Of a DNA stretch of 64,000 nt, positions 23,954 to 31,642 are shown piece by piece. A program made the position numbers and the translations under genes. Under the pieces are notes generated by a model. The model was not told the DNA's origin, made no database searches, and saw nothing but the letters and a program-made list of their open reading frames with translations. How positions within the stretch are numbered: the stretch's first letter is position 1; the number at the start of each line of letters is the position of its first letter. This DNA comes from an uncultured Alphaproteobacteria bacterium (GTDB lineage: Bacteria; Pseudomonadota; Alphaproteobacteria; HIMB59; GCA-002718135): the NCBI GenBank assembly GCA_902584805.1, contig CACIBE010000004.1:62001-126000 (forward strand), written 5' to 3'.

Positions 23954-25087
23954 GTGGGGACAATATCACTTAAAAATATTTCAAAGTCATTTGGGTCTAC
24001 ACAAGTACTTAATAATTTGAATGTTGATATAAACGATGGAGAATTCTTAACGTTAGTTGGTCCATCTGGTTGTGGTAAATCTACATTACTTAGAATAATT
24101 GCAGGATTGGAACAGCAGACTTCAGGTGATGTATTAATAGATAATAAAAATGTAAATAGAGTTAGAGCCAGTGAAAGAGATTTGGCAATGGTCTTCCAAT
24201 CATATGCTCTTTATCCTCATCTCACAGTAAGAAGAAATTTAGAAACTCCATTAAGACTCAGGGATTATAATGCATTTGAAAGACTGCCCTTGATTGGTAA
24301 TTTTTCTCCAAGCAAAAAAGAGAAAACAGAATCTATAAATCAATTAGTAAATAAAACTTCTGAAACTCTAAAAATTTCAGAACTATTGGATAGAAAACCA
24401 GGACAATTGTCAGGTGGTCAAAGACAAAGAGTTGCTCTTGGTCGTGCTATGGTTAGAGAGCCTGTTGCCTTTTTAATGGATGAGCCTCTTTCAAATTTAG
24501 ATGCAGCTTTGAGAGTTCACATGCGATCTGAACTATCTGAACTTCATAATTCACTTAAAACTATTTTTGTGTACGTAACACATGATCAAGCAGAAGCGTT
24601 AACTATGTCTTCTAGAATGGCAGTTATGATTGATGGAAATTTATTACAACTAGATACACCTCAAGAAGTATATGATAATCCTTCCTCATTAAGTGTAGCT
24701 CAGTTTGTTGGAAGTCCAAAAATAAATATATTTAAAGGAACTTCGGACTCTGGTGGGACAGTAAGTTTTCTCAACGTTAATTTAAAAAGAAAAAGTTCTG
24801 AAAGTAATACAGATTTACATATTGGTATTCGACCAGAACATTTAGAAATTACAAATGAAAGTAATGAAAATACATTTAGTGGAACAGTTGCATATAGAGA
24901 AAATTTAGGTTCAGATATTTTCTTTCATGTAAATATTGAAGACGGTTCAAATAAAATAATTGTAAGGGGCTTACCACAATTTACTCACCAAATTTCAAAC
25001 GGTTCAAGTGTAAATATAAAAAGAGTTTCAGATAAAGCGTTACTATTTAATCAAGCAGGAATGAGGGTTCAATTTACTAATGCATAA
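23954..25087 (+). CDS. ABC transporter ATP-binding protein, UgpC/MalK type
   Basis: 377 residues. Walker A is GPSGCGKST (about 36-44), the signature is LSGGQ, Walker B is AFLMDEPL, and the switch histidine is in VTHDQAEA. A C-terminal regulatory domain of the MalK type follows (IGIRPEHLEI). I chose the GTG start at 23954, five bases after a GGGGG ribosome site; the nearby ATG at 23950 is out of frame. About 25 extra residues lie between Walker A and the signature motif (FERLPLIGNFSPSKKEKTES). It energises the two permeases that follow and overlaps the first by eight bases. Confidence 0.9.
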   Translation: MGTISLKNISKSFGSTQVLNNLNVDINDGEFLTLVGPSGCGKSTLLRIIAGLEQQTSGDVLIDNKNVNRVRASERDLAMVFQSYALYPHLTVRRNLETPLRLRDYNAFERLPLIGNFSPSKKEKTESINQLVNKTSETLKISELLDRKPGQLSGGQRQRVALGRAMVREPVAFLMDEPLSNLDAALRVHMRSELSELHNSLKTIFVYVTHDQAEALTMSSRMAVMIDGNLLQLDTPQEVYDNPSSLSVAQFVGSPKINIFKGTSDSGGTVSFLNVNLKRKSSESNTDLHIGIRPEHLEITNESNENTFSGTVAYRENLGSDIFFHVNIEDGSNKIIVRGLPQFTHQISNGSSVNIKRVSDKALLFNQAGMRVQFTNA

Positions 25088-26036
25088 TTCAAAAGCTCAC
25101 ATATGGTTTATTGCTCCAGCAATCATACTGATGATAATTATTTTAATTTTTCCTCTTTTTCTTGCAGGAGGAATTTCTTTTACTGACTATAATTTAGGAA
25201 ACAAAACATTCGAGTGGGTTGGACTAGAAAATTATGACAAGATGTTCAATCGAAAAACATATGTCAAAATGATTTGGGCCACAGCGACGTATGTTATTGT
25301 TGTCGTTCCAATTTCTGTTGTACTTGGATTATGTGCTGCAATGCTCTTAAATTCACTAAGGTTTGGCGCTGATATATATAAAACAATTTTCTTTCTTCCA
25401 GTTATGGCAACTCTTCTTGCAATGGCAATTGCATGGGAATTTACTCTTCATCCAACATTAGGAATTGTAAATAGTTTTTTAGCAAATGGGTGTGGGGGAG
25501 TTAGGGAATTCATTCTTGGTTTTCATTGGTTGCCATGGGTAGACTCACAAGAAAGTTGGTATACTGCAGCATGTGCAAACAACATGGATTTTCCATATTG
25601 GTTAAAACAAAAAAATACTGCGATTTGGACAGTATGTTTCATAGGAATTTGGCAGGCTTTTGGTTTTAATATGGTTTTATATTTAGCTGGCTTAACAAGT
25701 ATACCAAGAGAGTTATACCAAGCTGCAGAAATGGATGGGGCTAAATCTACTTGGGAACAATTTAAGCTTGTTACATGGCCAATGCTTGGTCCAACAACGT
25801 TGTTTGTTGTGACTATTACTACAATTAGAACGTTTCAAGTATTTGATACCATCGAAATACTAACCAAAGGTGGTCCATCAAAAACAACGTATGTCATGAT
25901 GTATGCAATCTTTGAAAAAGCTATTCAACAAAACTTAACAAGTATCGGTGCAGCAATCACTGTTGTCTTTATTGGATTTATTCTTGTGTTAACGTTTTTC
26001 CAAAGATATGTCATTGAGAAGAGGGTTCATTATTAA
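25080..26036 (+). CDS. ABC transporter permease, UgpA-like
   Basis: 318 residues with about six membrane segments and the EAA loop ELYQAAEMDGAKSTWEQFKLV that contacts the ATPase. Between the third and fourth helices there is an extra periplasmic stretch of about 50 residues (roughly 138-180). It contains two cysteines (NGCGGVREF and AACANNMDF) and is tryptophan-rich. UgpA and MalF relatives vary in this loop, which faces the binding protein. Overlaps the ATPase gene upstream and shares one base with the next permease gene. Confidence 0.88.
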   Translation: MHNSKAHIWFIAPAIILMIIILIFPLFLAGGISFTDYNLGNKTFEWVGLENYDKMFNRKTYVKMIWATATYVIVVVPISVVLGLCAAMLLNSLRFGADIYKTIFFLPVMATLLAMAIAWEFTLHPTLGIVNSFLANGCGGVREFILGFHWLPWVDSQESWYTAACANNMDFPYWLKQKNTAIWTVCFIGIWQAFGFNMVLYLAGLTSIPRELYQAAEMDGAKSTWEQFKLVTWPMLGPTTLFVVTITTIRTFQVFDTIEILTKGGPSKTTYVMMYAIFEKAIQQNLTSIGAAITVVFIGFILVLTFFQRYVIEKRVHY

Positions 26037-26929
26037 TGGAAGCTAAACAATATATTGGAGAAGGTTGGAAGCATGCAATCTTAATTATTGGTGCAATCGT
26101 AGTGATGCTCCCTTTTTATATGATGGTTTCTATGTCATTAAAATCTCAGCAAGAAATCCAATCAATTTCTGGCGGTCTTATTGGTGCACAAGAAACTCAA
26201 ACGTTTCCCGTATGTGTTAAAACTGGTTATTCAGAAGAAACATGTACAATGAAGCCATATCAATACAACTATTGGTTTGCTTTTGAAAAAGCTCCTATTC
26301 CTAGATACTTAATGAATGGTGTCATTGTTACTTTATCAATCTTCATCATTCAGGTTTTAGTCGCCTTACCGTGCGCATATGCACTTGCCAAGTTACGTTT
26401 TTACGGACGAGAATTTGTTTTCTCGATGGTTTTATTTTGCTTGCTGATTCCCGTTCACGGAATTGCGCTTCCATTATATGTTATGTTGGCCCAGGCAGGA
26501 TTAGTTGACACCTATTCCGCCTTAATACTCCCCTGGACCATATCGGTGTTTGGAATCTTTTTAATGCGGCAATTCTTTATGACTGTGCCCGATGAATTAA
26601 TTGATGCCGCCAGGATGGACGGCATGGGAGAGTACGCAATCGTATGGAAAGTAATGCTTCCAACTGCAATACCAGCGTTACTTGCTTTTGCAATATTCTC
26701 AGTTGTTGCGCACTGGAATGATTATTTCTGGCCTCGTATGGTAATAACAGGAAATAGAGATCTCTTTACTCCACCACTTGGTATAAGAGAATTCAGAGGT
26801 GGGATTGATAGTGACGAATTTGGTCCTATGATGGCTTCAATAGTTACTGTAACTGTTCCTCTTATTGTTGCTTTTATAATCGCACAAAAACGATTTATTG
26901 AAGGAATTACTTTGACAGGCATGAAGTAA
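26036..26929 (+). CDS. ABC transporter permease, UgpE-like
   Basis: 297 residues, six membrane segments, with the EAA loop ELIDAARMDGMGEYAIVWKV. Like its partner it has a periplasmic insert near residues 43-80, with two cysteines (FPVCVKTGYSEETCTMK). The pair of cysteine-bearing loops suggests a disulphide-stabilised contact with the binding protein, which is inference. The protein completes the importer with the UgpB-like protein encoded divergently. Base composition between 26380 and 26660 looks slightly less AT-rich than its neighbours. Confidence 0.88.
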   Translation: MEAKQYIGEGWKHAILIIGAIVVMLPFYMMVSMSLKSQQEIQSISGGLIGAQETQTFPVCVKTGYSEETCTMKPYQYNYWFAFEKAPIPRYLMNGVIVTLSIFIIQVLVALPCAYALAKLRFYGREFVFSMVLFCLLIPVHGIALPLYVMLAQAGLVDTYSALILPWTISVFGIFLMRQFFMTVPDELIDAARMDGMGEYAIVWKVMLPTAIPALLAFAIFSVVAHWNDYFWPRMVITGNRDLFTPPLGIREFRGGIDSDEFGPMMASIVTVTVPLIVAFIIAQKRFIEGITLTGMK

Positions 26930-26943
26930 ATTCTTATCTACTG

Positions 26944-27792
26944 ATGACATTGTCAGTAAATTTTATTTTTATCTTAATTCTTGTTTCTGCTCTATGTCAT
27001 GCAGTTTGGAGTGCTATAATAAAATCAAGCAAGAACCCTTTATCGTTAATGGGTATAACGTCTGTCTTGGAAGTTACTATTTTTTTACCTTTAACATTTA
27101 CTGTTCCATTTCCAACTTTAGAGGTTTGGTATTTTTTAATAGCAACCGTCATCATTCATATCTTCTACAGACTAAATGTTATCTACTCATATAGGTACGG
27201 TGATCTTTCTTACATATATCCAATTTCTAGAGGAAGTTCATGTCTGTTTGTAGCAATCATTAGTATTTTATTTTTAAGTTCTGATATTAGTATTGCTGGT
27301 TTTGTTGGAATATTAATTGTTTGTATTGGATTATTTTTAATTTCTTATTCTAAAAATTTATCTTTTAATTTCAGAGGTTTTGCTCTCGCAATATCAACGG
27401 CTATTCTAATTACTGCTTACACTTTAGTTGACGGAGTTGGGGTTAGACTTTCTGAAAATGGTTTTTCCTATATTTACTGGCTCTTCACACTTAATGGAAT
27501 ACCTTTACTAATTATCGGTTTGATCTCTAAAGATGGTTTACGAAAAAGAGAAACATACACTTTTAGATCTGGGATTGCTGCTGGTGTATTTGCAACAAGT
27601 AGTTACGCAATTGTTGTTTGGAGTATGCAATTTATAGAAATAGCTTATGTCTCTAGTATTAGAGAAATTAGCATTGTGTTTGCTGCAATTATTGGAATGC
27701 TTTTCTTATTTGAGAAGAATGCAAAATCTCGAATAATACCCTCTATTTTAATAGTGAGTGGTATTTCGGTGGTTTATTTTCAAATTCTTTAG
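26944..27792 (+). CDS. EamA/DMT-family membrane transporter
   Basis: 282 residues with about ten hydrophobic helices in two EamA repeats (first repeat to about residue 135, second thereafter). YPISRGSSCLFVAI is typical of the family. It follows the permease after 14 bases on the same strand and could be the fourth gene of that operon. Members export or import small metabolites such as amino acids or nucleotide sugars. A role with phosphonate products is possible but not visible in the sequence. Confidence 0.82.
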   Translation: MTLSVNFIFILILVSALCHAVWSAIIKSSKNPLSLMGITSVLEVTIFLPLTFTVPFPTLEVWYFLIATVIIHIFYRLNVIYSYRYGDLSYIYPISRGSSCLFVAIISILFLSSDISIAGFVGILIVCIGLFLISYSKNLSFNFRGFALAISTAILITAYTLVDGVGVRLSENGFSYIYWLFTLNGIPLLIIGLISKDGLRKRETYTFRSGIAAGVFATSSYAIVVWSMQFIEIAYVSSIREISIVFAAIIGMLFLFEKNAKSRIIPSILIVSGISVVYFQIL

Positions 27793-27827
27793 TTAAAAAA
27801 CATAGACATTTTAAGTTAAAATTTTAT

Positions 27828-27998
27828 ATGAGTTTTATGGCAGATGATATTGTTGAAGTTGATCCAAAAACCGAAACTATCTCTTGCGATGGCGGTGAAG
27901 ATGGTTTAGGACATCCCGCAGTTTATTATACCTTTAATAATGAGAACAAAATTGTCTGTGGTTATTGTGGTAAAATATTTATAAGAAAAGAAGAATAA
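27828..27998 (+). CDS. Zinc-finger protein, NDUFS6-like (zf-CHCC)
   Basis: 56 residues, too short for a usual length cut-off. The pattern is C-DGGEDGLGHPAVYYTFN-N and a terminal CGYCGKIFIRK: one Cys, a GHP histidine and a CxxC pair. This is the zf-CHCC family related to the complex I accessory subunit NDUFS6 and common in alphaproteobacteria as a small stand-alone protein. The start may be 27828 or the ATG nine bases later. Its stop is one base before the next ATG, so the two are co-translated. Confidence 0.8.
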   Translation: MSFMADDIVEVDPKTETISCDGGEDGLGHPAVYYTFNNENKIVCGYCGKIFIRKEE

Positions 27999-27999
27999 A

Positions 28000-28353
28000 A
28001 TGTATAAAGAATCCTGGGGTAATAAAAGAACATGTCCGTGTAATAAGATACAATATTATGATCTTAATTTAGATAAAATGGATTGTCCTGAATGTGGTAA
28101 AGAAATTGAGGTAACAACGTTAGCTAGACCACGTAGAGGTAGAAAACCAGGAAGTACAAACGCTGCACCTCTTGCAAATCCAATTCCACCAAAACCAAAA
28201 GAAAAAGATGATGATCTTGATATTGATAGTTTGGATGTAGATAACAATGAAGACAATCTTGAGGACGATACTGTTTTATTAGAAGACGAAACAGAAATTG
28301 ATCCAATAGCTGAAGGTATTAAGCCTAAAGACGACGGCGAAGAAGAATACTAA
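28000..28353 (+). CDS. FYDLN-acid family protein (TIGR02300)
   Basis: 117 residues. The N-terminal zinc ribbon has Cys pairs (RTCPC and CPECG) around YYDLN, the motif that names the family. A basic linker (PRRGRKPG) and a proline-rich stretch lead to a strongly acidic C-terminal half. This two-part design is typical of this alphaproteobacterial family, whose function is not known. It sits between the zf-CHCC gene and an MFS gene on the same strand. Confidence 0.9.
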   Translation: MYKESWGNKRTCPCNKIQYYDLNLDKMDCPECGKEIEVTTLARPRRGRKPGSTNAAPLANPIPPKPKEKDDDLDIDSLDVDNNEDNLEDDTVLLEDETEIDPIAEGIKPKDDGEEEY

Positions 28354-28374
28354 AATTCAATAAAAGTTTAGAAG

Positions 28375-29613
28375 ATGTTTAAGGTACTACAAAACACTTG
28401 GGCTCTTTTTTTTGGCTTTGCTTTAATTAGTCTTGGTCATGGTTTGCAAGGAACACTAATTGGTGTTCGTTCTGTTTTAGAAGGTTTTAGTTTTTTTGCA
28501 TCAGGACTTATTATAGCTGGTTATTACGTTGGATACTTAACTGGTGCATTAACAATTCCCATTTTTTTACAACGTGTTGGTCACATAAGAGTTTTTGCCG
28601 CTTTAGCATCGCTTGCTTCTATCGCTATATTATTACACTCAGTATTTGTTCATCCATATTCATGGATGTTTATACGAATATTAACTGGTTTAAGTCTTGC
28701 TGGAATTTATGTGATCATGGAGAGTTGGTTGAATGAAAAATCAACTAATCAAACTCGCGGTCAATTACTTTCCGTTTACATGATTATTACTTTTGTATTT
28801 GTTGGAGCAGGCCAGTTTTTATTAAATTTAGGTGATCCAGCTAAAGTTGATTTATTTATTTTAGTATCAATCTTATTATCATTCGCACTTCTTCCTATTC
28901 TTTTATCTTCAACAGAACAACCTAATACAGAAAGTCCTAAATTTTTTTCTTTAAGAGAATTTTATACTGTTTCACCGTTAGGTTTTGTTGGCGCGTTAGC
29001 AACTGGTTTATCGCATAGTGCAGTTTTTGGGTACGGTGCAATTTATGCATCATCTATTAATTTAAGCTTATTTGAAATTTCTCTGTATATGATGATTATA
29101 ACGTCAGCTGGCGCCATATCTCAATGGCCTATTGGATATTTGTCAGATAGAATTGATAGACGTGTTATTCTTATTGGTGTTTCTTTTATGGCTTCAGGTT
29201 TGAGTTTATTTTTTGTTTTTGCAAACTTTATGCCGCTAACATTATTCTTAATTTTTACTGGTCTTTTTTCAGTTGCATGTTTACCAATGTATTCACTTAC
29301 GGTTGCTCATACAAATGACTTTTTACAACCTAATGAGATAGTATCAGCAAGTGCAACCTTTGGTATACTTATTGGTATTGGATCAATTATTGGACCTTTG
29401 TTTGTTTCTGGATTCATGGAAATTTTGGGAGCGGTAGGTTTTTATATCTATTTATTTTTAATACATGGACTCCTAGGACTGTTTGGTTTGTATAGAATGA
29501 CACAAAGAACTAAACCGAGTGATCTTGAATCACAATACAATCCTTTACCTCGAAATATTAGCCCTTCCGGTATGGAAATGAACCCCGTTACTGAACCAAC
29601 TGAGGACGAGTAA
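28375..29613 (+). CDS. Major facilitator superfamily transporter (YcaD-like)
   Basis: 412 residues with twelve predicted membrane segments. The loop QWPIGYLSDRIDRRVILI is the MFS signature between helices 8 and 9. The N-terminal FGFALISLGHGLQGTLIGVRSVLEGF resembles the YcaD/UMF subgroup. Substrate unknown. A short charged tail ends NPVTEPTEDE. The last 26 bases overlap the convergent msrQ gene. Confidence 0.85.
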   Translation: MFKVLQNTWALFFGFALISLGHGLQGTLIGVRSVLEGFSFFASGLIIAGYYVGYLTGALTIPIFLQRVGHIRVFAALASLASIAILLHSVFVHPYSWMFIRILTGLSLAGIYVIMESWLNEKSTNQTRGQLLSVYMIITFVFVGAGQFLLNLGDPAKVDLFILVSILLSFALLPILLSSTEQPNTESPKFFSLREFYTVSPLGFVGALATGLSHSAVFGYGAIYASSINLSLFEISLYMMIITSAGAISQWPIGYLSDRIDRRVILIGVSFMASGLSLFFVFANFMPLTLFLIFTGLFSVACLPMYSLTVAHTNDFLQPNEIVSASATFGILIGIGSIIGPLFVSGFMEILGAVGFYIYLFLIHGLLGLFGLYRMTQRTKPSDLESQYNPLPRNISPSGMEMNPVTEPTEDE

Positions 29614-30193
29614 GTCTTTTAAATATTCTGTGAAGTAATAAGAGAATAATTATTCCCATATAAATAACTGGTTCAGTTTTATCAGCGCGAACTAGAACAT
29701 AAAAATGCATACTAGCCAGAATGGCTACTGGGTAAATTAAATAATGAATTTTCTTCCATAATTTAAAACCTAGTCGTTTAATCATATTGGTTGTTGAAGT
29801 GCTTGCTAGTGGAATCAAGAATAGAAAACTAATAAATCCAAAAGTAATAAAAGGTCTTTTTATAATATCTTGTATAATAAATTGCATATCTAAAAAATGA
29901 TCTAAAACTATGTAAGTGGAGAAATGCAAACAAACATAATAGAAAGCAAAAAGACCAATCATTCTTCGTAAGACAACTATAGATTTTAAATTTTTAATAT
30001 TTGATAGACTAGTAATCATAAGAGTTATGATTATTAATCTAAGCGCCATCAGACCCAATTCATCCATTAATTTTTCGATTGGATTTACACCTAGATTTCC
30101 AGTAACAAATTGGTACGCCCAGAGTAGACTAGGAAATAGAATTAAAATAAATAAGACAGGTTTACTGCGGTTAAAATTTCTTGTTGAAAACAT
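29588..30193 (-). CDS. msrQ: Haem-binding membrane subunit of methionine sulfoxide reductase
   Basis: 201 residues with six membrane segments. Histidines in YVCLHFSTYIV, WKKIHYLIYPV and ASMHFYVLV are candidate haem b ligands. MsrQ passes electrons from the quinone pool to periplasmic MsrP, which repairs oxidised methionines. The gene lies four bases behind msrP, as usual. It overlaps the convergent MFS gene. Confidence 0.9.
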   Translation of the reverse strand: MFSTRNFNRSKPVLFILILFPSLLWAYQFVTGNLGVNPIEKLMDELGLMALRLIIITLMITSLSNIKNLKSIVVLRRMIGLFAFYYVCLHFSTYIVLDHFLDMQFIIQDIIKRPFITFGFISFLFLIPLASTSTTNMIKRLGFKLWKKIHYLIYPVAILASMHFYVLVRADKTEPVIYMGIIILLLLHRIFKRLTRPQLVQ

Positions 30194-30197
30194 TCAT

Positions 30198-31115
30198 TTA
30201 ATAAAATTTAGTCAAATCTAAATCTTTGTAGAGATGTGCTACTTCTTCTTCATAGCCATTAAACATAAGTGTCTCTCTTCTTTTAAACTCTCCAATTCGT
30301 CTCTCTGTTCCTTGACTCCATCTTGGATGATTAACATTAGGATTAACATTAGCATAAAAACCATATTCCCATGGAGCTAAAGTTTCCCAAGATGTTTCAG
30401 GTTGAATATCTAAAAATCTAATTTCCACAATTGATTTAATTGATTTGAAACCATACTTCCATGGAACAACTAATCTTATGGGTGCACCATTTTGATTAGG
30501 CATTTCATGACCATACAATCCAGTTGCTAATATTGTTAAAGGATTCATTGCTTCATCCATTCGAAGCCCTTCTCTATATGGCCAAATAATTGTTCTCTTT
30601 TGCTGACCTGGCATTTCTTCAGGTCTGAAGACAGTTACAAATTGGACATACTTTGCTGAACTTAAAGGTTCAGCCATTTTTATAAGTTCAGATAACTGAA
30701 AGCCTTGCCAAGGAATAACCATGGACCATGCTTCAACACATCGTAATCGATAAACCCTATCTTCTATTGTTACATTTGATAAAATTTTTTCTAAGTCAAA
30801 TGTTTGAGGTTTTTTCACCAGACCATCTATTTTTATTGTCCATGGTCTAGGTTTAAAATTTCCAGAGTTTAAATGCGGATGTTTTTTATGAGTCCCAAAC
30901 TCATAAAAATTATTGTACGTTGTGATTTCTTCGTAAGAATTAAGTTTGTCGTTTTCATTTAGATTTTTAGTATAAATTGAAAGATCACTATCGTGGTTTG
31001 CAAATGCTGATGAGGTAACCGTTGCTAGCATGGCGCTAGCTAAAGATCCCTTTATAAACTTACGTCTATTTAAATATGTCTTATAGGGTGTAATTTCAGA
31101 TCCTAAAATTTTCAT
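30198..31115 (-). CDS. msrP: Periplasmic methionine sulfoxide reductase, molybdopterin subunit
   Basis: 305 residues. A twin-arginine signal (LNRRKFIKGSLASAML) near the N-terminus targets the folded protein to the periplasm. The sulfite-oxidase-like molybdenum domain has its cysteine ligand in YRLRCVEAWSMVIPW (about residue 147). PWKYGFKSIKSI and the C-terminal HPRWSQ also fit MsrP. With MsrQ it reduces methionine sulfoxide in exported proteins. It heads the msrPQ unit. Confidence 0.93.
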   Translation of the reverse strand: MKILGSEITPYKTYLNRRKFIKGSLASAMLATVTSSAFANHDSDLSIYTKNLNENDKLNSYEEITTYNNFYEFGTHKKHPHLNSGNFKPRPWTIKIDGLVKKPQTFDLEKILSNVTIEDRVYRLRCVEAWSMVIPWQGFQLSELIKMAEPLSSAKYVQFVTVFRPEEMPGQQKRTIIWPYREGLRMDEAMNPLTILATGLYGHEMPNQNGAPIRLVVPWKYGFKSIKSIVEIRFLDIQPETSWETLAPWEYGFYANVNPNVNHPRWSQGTERRIGEFKRRETLMFNGYEEEVAHLYKDLDLTKFY

Positions 31116-31166
31116 ACTAATAATATATATCTTAAATATTAAAATTGAAGATTTGCTTCAATAATC

Positions 31167-31574
31167 TTAGCTTTTAAAATGGGAGTTATATTTATTTAGT
31201 ATTTTTTCAGGCCATGTACTTTTGATAAATTCAAGAATAGACCAAACATCGTCATCTGATAACGCATCATTACCAAGCATTTTACCTTCGTAATCAGGAT
31301 TTGATTTTTTAAAACCATATTTAATGACATGAAATAATTGTGCAGGAGAGTGGTGCCAAGTATGCCCAGTGCCATTAAGTGGCGGCGCTCTTCTATGACC
31401 ATCTTCATCTAACGATTTATCCCACTCTTCATGACCTGCTAAATTACCCATATGACACCCTGCACAATTTTCAGCATATAATTTCATCCCTTTAAAAATA
31501 TCAATTTCTGCCGCATGAATACTTGGCCCAATACATAATATTGTAATTAGGGAAATTATTTTAAGACGTTGCAT
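31167..31574 (-). CDS. Small periplasmic cytochrome c
   Basis: 135 residues, with a signal peptide (KIISLITILCIGPSIHAAE) and one c-type haem site CAGCH (about 37-41). The likely axial methionine is in GKMLGNDALSDDDVWSILEFI. It resembles single-haem class I cytochromes. It is upstream of msrP on the same strand, after a 51-base gap. Whether it takes part in the same electron path or in aerobic respiration is unknown. Confidence 0.85.
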   Translation of the reverse strand: MQRLKIISLITILCIGPSIHAAEIDIFKGMKLYAENCAGCHMGNLAGHEEWDKSLDEDGHRRAPPLNGTGHTWHHSPAQLFHVIKYGFKKSNPDYEGKMLGNDALSDDDVWSILEFIKSTWPEKILNKYNSHFKS

Positions 31575-31642
31575 TCTATTTATATAATTTTTTAGATTTA
31601 TATTTCATTACAAATCTCTCTTTTTTTTGATAGGATATATCT

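Noticed and set aside
12574-26929. Phosphonate biosynthesis cluster
   Set aside because: No PEP mutase or phosphonopyruvate decarboxylase is seen; PhnW, PhnY and PhnA are catabolic.
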